Position numbers and translations under genes: made by a program. From an uncultured Eubacteriales bacterium (lineage in GTDB: Bacteria > Bacillota > Clostridia > Lachnospirales > Anaerotignaceae), in NCBI GenBank assembly GCA_959604475.1, contig CAUHBX010000113.1, forward strand, positions 1 to 5,017: a DNA stretch of 5,017 nt. Reading direction: 5' to 3'. Below are positions 1 through 4,459 of the stretch, piece after piece. Numbering within the stretch: the stretch's first letter is position 1; each line of letters opens with the position of its first letter. The notes beneath the pieces are model-generated. The model saw nothing but the letters and a program-made list of their open reading frames with translations, was not told where the DNA came from and did no database searches.

Positions 1-1
1 T

Positions 2-187
2 GAAGGAATTGAGGCCGCCAGAAAAAGGGGAGTGCAGTTTGGCAGACCATCACGTGAGAAACCAGTAAATTTTACGGAGATGAGAGAAAGATTCCTCAGA
101 GGCGAAATCAGTTCAAGAAATGCGGCGAGAGAGATGGGCATAGCACAGAGCACATTCCTTTACTGGAACAGCAAAATGGCGAATTAA
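2..187 (+). CDS. Serine site-specific recombinase (resolvase/invertase family), C-terminal part only
   Basis: The first 61 complete codons in this frame, ending in TAA at 185-187, are the tail of a small serine recombinase. The 5' part, including the catalytic serine domain, lies outside the window. The visible protein begins EGIEAARKRGVQFGRP, the conserved junction at the end of the long E-helix and the arm that enters the minor groove. A resolvase-type helix-turn-helix follows (about residues 33-56 of the visible part, with SSRNAAREMGIAQSTFLYW), which binds the recombination half-site. Such enzymes cut and rejoin DNA as tetramers at short inverted sites to resolve or invert DNA. The length and early stop fit the short resolvase/invertase class rather than large serine integrases. 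Whether it belongs to a transposon, plasmid remnant or inversion switch cannot be told; no inverted repeat or att site was recognised in the following bases. Confidence 0.88.
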   Translation, partial: EGIEAARKRGVQFGRPSREKPVNFTEMRERFLRGEISSRNAAREMGIAQSTFLYWNSKMAN

Positions 188-205
188 GTCTGGTTTTATA
201 ATAAT

Positions 206-235
206 TTGTACATCGCTTTTGAATGTAATTATATT
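206..235 (+). promoter_or_regulatory. Possible weak promoter for the SLH protein gene
   Basis: The 98-base spacer between the recombinase stop and the SLH gene is AT-rich. The best-spaced pair is TTGTAC (206-211) and TATATT (230-235), 18 bases apart; the -35 is poor. Other -10-like hexamers are TATAAT at 197-202 and AATAAT at 246-251, neither with a well-spaced -35. A promoter is expected here because the gene differs in function from the recombinase, but the exact site is uncertain. Confidence 0.25.
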
Positions 236-269
236 CCTGCTGTGGAATAATATTTCTGAATACTTTCAA

Positions 270-279
270 AAGGATGTGA
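270..279 (+). promoter_or_regulatory. Ribosome binding site that supports the TTG start of the SLH protein
   Basis: AAGGATGTGA matches the full anti-Shine-Dalgarno complement AAGGAGGTGA at nine of ten positions and ends six bases before the TTG at 286. No ATG or GTG in frame lies at a suitable distance, and the codons after the TTG encode a good signal peptide, so TTG is accepted as the start. Confidence 0.75.
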
Positions 280-285
280 AATTAA

Positions 286-1005
286 TTGAATAAGAAAACA
301 TATGCCGTGCTTGCTGCGGCGCTTACAATATTGACGGCATTTCCTCAAACTGTGCACGCCGAAGAGAAAGACGTACCTGAGAGAGGAGTGCATACCGCTT
401 ATATTTCGGGATATCCTGACGGAAGCGTGAGGCCGGAGGCCTATATCACAAGGGAGGAAGCGGCGGCCGTATTCTACAGATTGCTGGATACAGAGGCGAA
501 GTATTCACCGTCAACCGTTTTCAGTGATATTGGGGCGGACCGCTGGTCCTATGAGGCGGTCTGCGCATTGGAGTCATATGGAATTATATCGGGAGATGAC
601 AATACCCTATTCAGACCGCAGGATAAAATAACGAGAGCGGAAATGGCGGTTATGGCCGCAAAGTTTTCAAAGAGCGGCGGTGGAAGCAAAACCTTTACCG
701 ATACTATAGGGCATTGGGCCGAAAATTATATAAAGGCTGCCGTTTCACAGGGCTGGCTGGCCGGATATACCGATGGGGAATTTAAGCCTGATAACTATAT
801 AACCAGGGCGGAGGCAATGCTTCTCATTAATAATGTATTGGAGAGAAAGCCTGAAAACATTGACGACCTTCTTGTTGATATGAAGAAATGGACAGACAAT
901 ACAGATACTTCAAAGTGGTATTATCTTGCGGTACAGGAGGCATCCAACACCCATGAATATGTTAAAAAAGAAAACGGATATGAAACGTGGAATTTAGTGA
1001 AATAA
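286..1005 (+). CDS. Secreted S-layer homology (SLH) domain protein
   Basis: This 239-residue exported protein is likely bound non-covalently to cell-wall polymers. It starts at TTG, supported by the site at 270-279. A signal peptide is clear: N-KK basic end, hydrophobic stretch about residues 6-19, and a probable cleavage after VHA (A25). Three SLH repeats follow, at about 37-67, 79-126 and 137-186. Each ends in the hallmark ITRxE motif (ITREE 54-58, ITRAE 115-119, ITRAE 172-176) preceded by an FxP/VRP element; repeats 2 and 3 also carry the F(S/T)D..W opening. Three repeats make up the usual wall anchor. The rest (about 187-239) has the WYYLAVQEASNTHEY and ETW elements often seen at the ends of clostridial SLH proteins. 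No enzymatic domain is present, so it may be a wall-associated structural or accessory protein. It is convergent with the Crp/Fnr gene and functionally unrelated to it as far as can be seen. Confidence 0.9.
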   Translation: MNKKTYAVLAAALTILTAFPQTVHAEEKDVPERGVHTAYISGYPDGSVRPEAYITREEAAAVFYRLLDTEAKYSPSTVFSDIGADRWSYEAVCALESYGIISGDDNTLFRPQDKITRAEMAVMAAKFSKSGGGSKTFTDTIGHWAENYIKAAVSQGWLAGYTDGEFKPDNYITRAEAMLLINNVLERKPENIDDLLVDMKKWTDNTDTSKWYYLAVQEASNTHEYVKKENGYETWNLVK

Positions 1006-1036
1006 AACAGCGGGGCAACTTTGCCCCGCTGTTTTA
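1003..1036. terminator. Bidirectional rho-independent terminator between convergent genes
   Basis: A 16-base arm (1003-1018) pairs perfectly with 1021-1036 around a nominal two-base loop; in RNA the innermost pairs would open. The GC core is CAGCGGGGC/GCCCCGCTG, and flanking A and T runs give a U-rich tail on both strands. The stop codons of both convergent genes (TAA at 1003-1005 on +, TAA read from 1036-1034 on -) lie inside the outer stem, so one hairpin ends both transcripts. Confidence 0.93.
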
Positions 1037-1687
1037 TTTAAGTTTAAATCTGCTTTTGCTGTAATCTATAAGGCCTTCATTTTTAAGTTTCGAAAGTACG
1101 GCTGAAAGTGCACTTCTGTCGGCAGCAAGGTAGTCTGCCATTGCCTGACGGTTAAGCCCGATCTCAAATGAACGGCTTCCGGCCCTCTGCGCTTCTGAAG
1201 AAAGAAAGGACAGTACCTTTTCTTTGAGCGTCCGTCTTGAAAGGTGCTCCATTCTCTCGGTTAAAAAAATATTCTTATCGGCAAGTATTTTAAGCATATT
1301 GCCGGATACATCATGGTGGAACTGACATGATGCGGCACAGGGAGTAACAGTCCTTTTTTTGTCTAAAAATAAAACTCTGCTCTTTTCGGCGGAAAGTACT
1401 GAAAGTGGTATTTTATCCACGCCTCCAAGCACAAAAGCTTCCCCAAAAAGCATGCCTTCCTTTAGGTTTGCCAGAATAGTTGTATTTCCCCACATATCCT
1501 CTTTTATTATCTGAACGTTTCCTGATAATACAATACTAATTTCACTGATTTTGTCCCCAGCACGATATATAAACTCGTTTTTTCCATAATACCTTTCCCG
1601 CGCCCTTAGGCATCCCATCATGGGAGTTATACTGTATGAAGGTATGCCTTTAAAAAGGGGGCATTTTTCCAGAACCGACATATCCAT
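1034..1687 (-). CDS. Crp/Fnr-family transcriptional regulator, HcpR-like
   Basis: This 217-residue regulator has the Crp/Fnr architecture: a cyclic-nucleotide-type beta-roll sensor (about 10-110, with the YRAGD.I..I.IVLSG element and FGEAF at 81-85), a long dimerisation helix (about 122-150), and a C-terminal winged helix-turn-helix (about 176-210, LNRQAMADYLAADRSALS). The start ATG at 1687 has AGGAGG (1701-1696) eight bases upstream; an ATG two codons later is too far from it. It lacks the N-terminal cysteine cluster of classic FNR, having only C9, C26, C117 and C121. The last two form a TPCAASCQFHH patch just before the dimer helix, typical of clostridial members of this type. Related HcpR proteins control hcp and adjacent ferredoxin genes in response to nitrosative stress; hcp is not in this window. 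It is divergent from the ferredoxin gene, which it probably controls, as well as itself. The sensed ligand is unknown. In the recognition helix the residue aligned with FNR Arg213 is Ala196. Confidence 0.87.
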   Translation of the reverse strand: MDMSVLEKCPLFKGIPSYSITPMMGCLRARERYYGKNEFIYRAGDKISEISIVLSGNVQIIKEDMWGNTTILANLKEGMLFGEAFVLGGVDKIPLSVLSAEKSRVLFLDKKRTVTPCAASCQFHHDVSGNMLKILADKNIFLTERMEHLSRRTLKEKVLSFLSSEAQRAGSRSFEIGLNRQAMADYLAADRSALSAVLSKLKNEGLIDYSKSRFKLK

Positions 1688-1714
1688 TATTTTTTCCTCC
1701 TAAAAATCAAATCC

Positions 1715-1728
1715 GTTGTATTTACAAC
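1715..1728. promoter_or_regulatory. Probable Crp/Fnr operator: perfect 6-2-6 inverted repeat
   Basis: GTTGTA-TT-TACAAC is a perfect dyad in the divergent spacer between the regulator and the ferredoxin gene. Crp/Fnr dimers bind short dyads of this kind. Its centre (1721.5) is 41.5 bases before the start predicted for the ferredoxin transcript (about 1763), the standard class II activator position. It is also just downstream of the predicted start of the regulator's own transcript (about 1737), where bound protein would block transcription. The assignment to this regulator is inferred from position and symmetry. Confidence 0.6.
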
Positions 1729-1743
1729 TGAATTAACAGCTTA

Positions 1744-1772
1744 ATTATATTATTATACAGGTACAAAGTCAA
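1744..1772 (-). promoter_or_regulatory. Promoter of the Crp/Fnr regulator gene
   Basis: On the minus strand TTGACT (1772-1767) and TATAAT (1749-1744) are separated by 17 bases, eleven of twelve matches to the sigma-A consensus with ideal spacing. Predicted start is near 1737, giving a leader of about 50 bases that contains the inverted repeat 1715-1728. The -35 box overlaps the predicted start of the divergent ferredoxin transcript, so the two promoters should compete for polymerase. Confidence 0.7.
1751..1756 (+). promoter_or_regulatory. -10 element of the activator-dependent ferredoxin promoter
   Basis: TATTAT (five of six to TATAAT) sits 22 bases after the inverted repeat 1715-1728, with no good -35 at the right distance, as is usual for a promoter that depends on a bound activator. 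The predicted transcript start is A1763. An overlapping TATTAT at 1748-1753 is an alternative that would shift everything by three bases. Confidence 0.45.
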
Positions 1773-1778
1773 ATGAAT

Positions 1779-1785
1779 GGAGGAG
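1779..1785 (+). promoter_or_regulatory. Ribosome binding site fixing the ferredoxin start at 1792
   Basis: GGAGGAG ends six bases before the ATG at 1792. An earlier in-frame ATG at 1777 overlaps this site and has none of its own, so the five-codon longer version is unlikely. Confidence 0.85.
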
Positions 1786-1791
1786 ATAAAA

Positions 1792-2478
1792 ATGCTGAGA
1801 AAAATAATCAGAATAGATGAAAACAAGTGTAATGGGTGCGGACTGTGCGCTCAGGCCTGCCATGAAGGTGCGATAGGGATGGTTGAGGGAAAAGCTAAGC
1901 TCTTGCGCGAGGATTACTGTGATGGTCTGGGTGACTGCCTTCCTGCCTGTCCTGTAAATGCTATAACATTTGAGGAGAGAGAGGCACACGCTTATAATGA
2001 GGCCGCTGTTTTAGCGGCAAAAGCAGCAAAGGGGGAGCCGTCATTTGAGGGATGCCCCGGAAGCGCACTTAAGCAGATAAAAAGGGATGAGCATAAGGAC
2101 AATGAACCTGTGACCAGCCAGCTCACACAGTGGCCGGTTCAAATAAAGCTCGTCCCTGTAAACGCACCGTATTTTGACGGAGCAAATCTTCTCATAGCAG
2201 CTGACTGTACGGCTTACGCCTATGGTGATTTTCATAATAAGTTCATAAAAAACAGAATTACCCTCATAGGCTGCCCTAAATTAGATGAAGGAAGCTATAC
2301 AGAAAAGCTGACTGAAATTATAAAAAATAATAATATAAAGAGCCTTACTATAGTAAGGATGGAGGTTCCATGCTGCGGAGGCCTTGAGCACGCCGCGGTT
2401 ACCGCACTAAAAGAAAGCGGTAAGTTTATTCCATGGCAGGTAAACACAGTAACAACAGACGGAAGGCTTAAAGACTGA
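1792..2478 (+). CDS. Ferredoxin-domain 4Fe-4S protein of the Hcp-associated family
   Basis: This 228-residue cytoplasmic electron-transfer protein has an N-terminal bacterial ferredoxin module (about 1-60). The first motif is complete, C13-x2-C16-x2-C19-x3-C23. The second is C43-x5-C49-x3-C53-P: the middle cysteine is replaced by Leu46 in a CDGLGDC sequence, so cluster two has fewer standard ligands. After a short linker with ECP-like EGCPGS (C88), the C-terminal domain (about 110-228) carries conserved-looking elements LTQWPVQIKLVPVNAPYF, AADCTAYAYG, LIGCPK and MEVPCCGG, with C139, C161, C194 and C195 available for further cofactor or redox chemistry. I recognise this two-part family as one commonly found beside hcp (hybrid cluster protein) and HcpR-type regulators in anaerobes. 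Its biochemical role there is not established to my knowledge. It is transcribed away from the Crp/Fnr gene. No terminator is visible before the DUF134 gene, so read-through is possible. Confidence 0.85.
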   Translation: MLRKIIRIDENKCNGCGLCAQACHEGAIGMVEGKAKLLREDYCDGLGDCLPACPVNAITFEEREAHAYNEAAVLAAKAAKGEPSFEGCPGSALKQIKRDEHKDNEPVTSQLTQWPVQIKLVPVNAPYFDGANLLIAADCTAYAYGDFHNKFIKNRITLIGCPKLDEGSYTEKLTEIIKNNNIKSLTIVRMEVPCCGGLEHAAVTALKESGKFIPWQVNTVTTDGRLKD

Positions 2479-2505
2479 TATAATCATCCTTCTAAGCTCA
2501 AAGAT

Positions 2506-2558
2506 TTGAACATATGATTAAAATGATTATTGACATATGTGCAAAATAGTGGTACCTT
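2506..2558 (+). promoter_or_regulatory. Possible promoter and repeated operator-like motif upstream of DUF134
   Basis: The 101-base spacer after the ferredoxin gene holds a perfect TTGACA (2530-2535), followed 17 bases later by a weak -10, TACCTT (2553-2558), preceded by an extended -10 TGG (2550-2552). The predicted start, about 2565, leaves a very short leader. Two similar motifs, TTGAACATATG (2506-2516) and TTGACATATG (2530-2539), place palindromic CATATG cores 23 bases apart, about two helical turns, with the second overlapping the -35. They could bind a regulator such as DUF134 itself or the Crp/Fnr protein. Confidence 0.4.
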
Positions 2559-2565
2559 TTTGTAT

Positions 2566-2571
2566 AAGGAG
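2566..2571 (+). promoter_or_regulatory. Ribosome binding site fixing the DUF134 GTG start at 2580
   Basis: AAGGAG lies eight bases before the GTG at 2580. A GTG at 2571 in the same frame overlaps the site itself and would add three residues before the conserved family N-terminus, so it is rejected. Confidence 0.8.
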
Positions 2572-2579
2572 TGATTACA

Positions 2580-2960
2580 GTGGCCAGACCTCAAAAGTGC
2601 AGAAATATTTGCTCTATGCCCGAGCACACAAGATTTTATCCGGAAAACGATAAAAACGGAAACGTAGTGCTGACTGTTGATGAATATGAAGTGATGCGGC
2701 TTCTTGACTATATGGGATTCTCTCAGGAGAAATGTGCTGAAAGAATGAATGTATCCCGTACCACAGTTACACGTATGTATGAAAGTGTAAGAAAAAAATT
2801 AGCGGAGGCGCTTGTTATGGGCAGGGAAATACTTATTGAGGGAGGGGACGTCATGGTCTGCTCCGGAATAAAGCCGGAATGTGTCAATGAGCCCAATTGC
2901 TGTCATCGTCTTAGAATTGGACAGGAGGTATTATTTAATGCTAAAGGAAAAAGTGTATGA
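2580..2960 (+). CDS. DUF134/UPF0251 family helix-turn-helix protein
   Basis: This is a 126-residue probable DNA-binding protein. The GTG start gives (M)ARPQKCRNIC, the characteristic UPF0251 N-terminus with a C7-x3-C11 pair. A sigma-70 region-4-like helix-turn-helix spans about 31-77: LTVDEYEVMRLLDYMGFSQEKCAERMNVSRTTVTR, then a basic helix. The C-terminal tail is cysteine-rich (C94, C101, C107, C108), so with C7, C11 and C52 there are seven cysteines, and a metal or Fe-S site is conceivable. The family has no firmly established function; members often neighbour genes for iron-sulfur or metal proteins. Its last 23 bases overlap the next gene, whose ribosome binding site lies within this coding sequence, implying translational coupling to the reductase. 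The likely role is as a local regulator of that gene, possibly through the repeats at 2506-2539. That role is inferred; family membership is well supported. Confidence 0.85.
   Translation: MARPQKCRNICSMPEHTRFYPENDKNGNVVLTVDEYEVMRLLDYMGFSQEKCAERMNVSRTTVTRMYESVRKKLAEALVMGREILIEGGDVMVCSGIKPECVNEPNCCHRLRIGQEVLFNAKGKSV
2923..2928 (+). promoter_or_regulatory. Ribosome binding site fixing the reductase start at 2938
   Basis: AGGAGG lies nine bases before ATG 2938 and inside the 3' end of the DUF134 gene. The reading frame extends upstream to a GTG at 2881, but those 19 codons are a shadow of the DUF134 sequence and have no suitable ribosome binding site. Confidence 0.88.
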
Positions 2961-4296
2961 CGCGTATCTTGTAAACAACTATAACTGTGGTGAGGCGGTA
3001 GTTAAAATTGCCAATGACGCTTATGGTCTTAATATTCCGGAAGGAAGCATGAAGTTTATAAGCGGATTTGCTGGCGGTGTAGGATGCGGAAGCTATTGCG
3101 GAGCGCTGGCCGGAGTAATCGGTATGCTTGGTTATATGTATATTGATGAAAAAGAACATGAAACTGAGGGCTTTAGGGCCCGCTGCTCAGAAATCCAGAG
3201 AAGATTTATTTCTGTTCTCGGTTCTCTCGAATGTTCTGAATTATCAAAAAAATATAAAACACCGGAAACAAGATGTCTGTATACAATTGAAAAAGCGGCT
3301 GAAATTTTGGAAGAATATCTTATTGCCGACGGAAAAATTAAGGCTGAGAAAAAGGATGCGTCCATTTCAGCTGAAGAAATAAAGAGATTAAAGGGACTTG
3401 GTTTCCTTCATAATAAAGGCACAAATAATTTCAGTGCGAGGGTTATTACCAGAAACGGCAAAATAACAGCTGCGGAAAGCGCAAGAATTGCGGAGGCTGC
3501 GGCAAAATACGGCAACGGTGAGCTTACAATGACAACGAGGCTTACGGTTGAGATAATTGGCATTCCATATGAGAATGTAGAGCCGCTCATAGCTTTCCTT
3601 GCAGAAGGAGGACTTGAGACCGGAGGAACCGGTTCAAAAGTACGTCCCGTAGTATCATGCAAGGGTACTACATGCCAGTATGGACTTTGCGATACATACA
3701 GACTTTCGGAAATAATACATCAGCAGTTTTATAAGGGCTACAGACAGGTAAGCCTTCCGCATAAGTTTAAAATTGCGGTTGGAGGCTGTCCAAATAACTG
3801 TGTTAAGCCAGACCTGAACGATTTAGGAATAATAGGGCAGCGCATGCCGGTTATCAACAGAGACAAATGCAGAGGCTGCAATAAATGCGTCATCGAAGAT
3901 ACCTGTCCGATAAAAGTAGCTGAAATGAAGGATGGTATAATAGATATTAATGAAAGCATGTGCAACCATTGCGGACGCTGTGTTAATAAATGTCCTTTTG
4001 ATGCAATTGAAGACGGCGGATATGGCTACAAAATTATGGTAGGCGGACGCTGGGGCAAAAAATGGGCTCACGGCAGGGCTTTAAACAGGATATTCACATC
4101 TGAGGCAGAGGTGCTTTCCGCTATTGAGAAAACAATACTGTTCTTCCGTGAACAGGGTATCCCTGGTGAAAGGCTTTCCGATACGATTGAAAGGGTCGGC
4201 TTTGATTTGGCTGAGGCAGAAATTCTCGGAGACGCTATTCTTGAGAGAAAACCTGAAATTCTTGGAATTAACATAACCGGGGGAGCAACCTGCTGA
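2938..4296 (+). CDS. C_GCAxxG_C_C domain fused to AsrC/Dsr-like siroheme sulfite/nitrite reductase with 2[4Fe-4S] ferredoxin domain
   Basis: This 452-residue cytoplasmic redox protein is a fusion. Residues 1 to about 128 match the C_GCAxxG_C_C family: YNCGEAV (C17), GCGSYCGALAG (C50, C54), LECSEL (C99) and C113 before a final EKAAEILEEY helix. Usually this is a free-standing protein of about 140 residues. After a linker rich in Lys and Glu, residues about 148-452 form a siroheme reductase: a ferredoxin-like half-domain (FSARVITRNGKIT and TTRLTVEIIGI), then the siroheme/4Fe-4S motifs SCKGTTC (C241, C246) and GGCPNNC (C284, C288). The last cysteine normally bridges the cluster to the siroheme. 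Candidate substrate-binding residues are R168, R201, K276 and K278. An inserted ferredoxin domain gives C311, C314, C317, C323 and C342, C345, C348, C352. The size resembles AsrC, but no asrA or asrB is visible. Likely reaction: six-electron reduction of sulfite or nitrite; the substrate is unproven. Confidence 0.88.
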   Translation: MLKEKVYDAYLVNNYNCGEAVVKIANDAYGLNIPEGSMKFISGFAGGVGCGSYCGALAGVIGMLGYMYIDEKEHETEGFRARCSEIQRRFISVLGSLECSELSKKYKTPETRCLYTIEKAAEILEEYLIADGKIKAEKKDASISAEEIKRLKGLGFLHNKGTNNFSARVITRNGKITAAESARIAEAAAKYGNGELTMTTRLTVEIIGIPYENVEPLIAFLAEGGLETGGTGSKVRPVVSCKGTTCQYGLCDTYRLSEIIHQQFYKGYRQVSLPHKFKIAVGGCPNNCVKPDLNDLGIIGQRMPVINRDKCRGCNKCVIEDTCPIKVAEMKDGIIDINESMCNHCGRCVNKCPFDAIEDGGYGYKIMVGGRWGKKWAHGRALNRIFTSEAEVLSAIEKTILFFREQGIPGERLSDTIERVGFDLAEAEILGDAILERKPEILGINITGGATC

Positions 4297-4310
4297 TTTT
4301 AATAAACTAT

Positions 4311-4335
4311 AAAACGGGCATTAGCCCGTTTTTTT
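4311..4335 (+). terminator. Rho-independent terminator after the reductase gene
   Basis: AAAACGGGC (4311-4319) and GCCCGTTTT (4324-4332) form a 9-bp stem with the loop ATTA, and the 3' arm runs into seven T (4329-4335). It starts 14 bases after the stop codon and separates the reductase transcript from the Fe-S assembly operon. Confidence 0.93.
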
Positions 4336-4366
4336 AAATAATTATATCCTATTAGTTTAATATGGA

Positions 4367-4395
4367 TTGACAAAGGGACAGCTACGGCTTACAAT
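4367..4395 (+). promoter_or_regulatory. Sigma-A promoter of the Fe-S cluster assembly operon
   Basis: TTGACA (4367-4372) and TACAAT (4390-4395) are separated by exactly 17 bases, eleven of twelve consensus matches. The predicted start is near 4402, giving a leader of about 58 bases with AAGGAGGT (4447-4454) before the ATG. No IscR/Rrf2-like operator was recognised. The rest of the 4336-4459 spacer shows nothing else clear. Confidence 0.75.
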
Positions 4396-4459
4396 AAATT
4401 AGCATTACAAATGAATTTATAAAATGCCTTTGGTTAACAGAAGGGCAAGGAGGTTTAAC

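Noticed and set aside
1753..1989. 78-codon open frame on the minus strand covering the divergent promoter and ferredoxin start
   Set aside because: It overlaps a well-supported ferredoxin gene and two promoters, has no convincing ribosome binding site and encodes no recognisable motif.
2480..2530. Inverted repeat ATAATCAT (2480-2487) and ATGATTAT (2523-2530), considered as a terminator after the ferredoxin gene
   Set aside because: The arms are AT-only apart from one pair, are separated by 35 bases and have no U tract, so a stable terminator is unlikely.
2514..2549. Eleven-codon reading frame (MIKMIIDICAK) upstream of DUF134, considered as a leader peptide
   Set aside because: There is no ribosome binding site before its ATG, no run of regulatory codons, and no terminator/antiterminator hairpins between it and the next gene.
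2881..2937. Upstream extension of the reductase to a GTG at 2881
   Set aside because: The added residues are DUF134 codons read in another frame and have no similarity to the start of C_GCAxxG proteins; AGGAGG is placed for ATG 2938.
3408..4274. Several open frames on the minus strand and one short one on the plus strand inside the reductase gene
   Set aside because: They are shadows of a strongly supported coding sequence and lack ribosome binding sites or recognisable domains.
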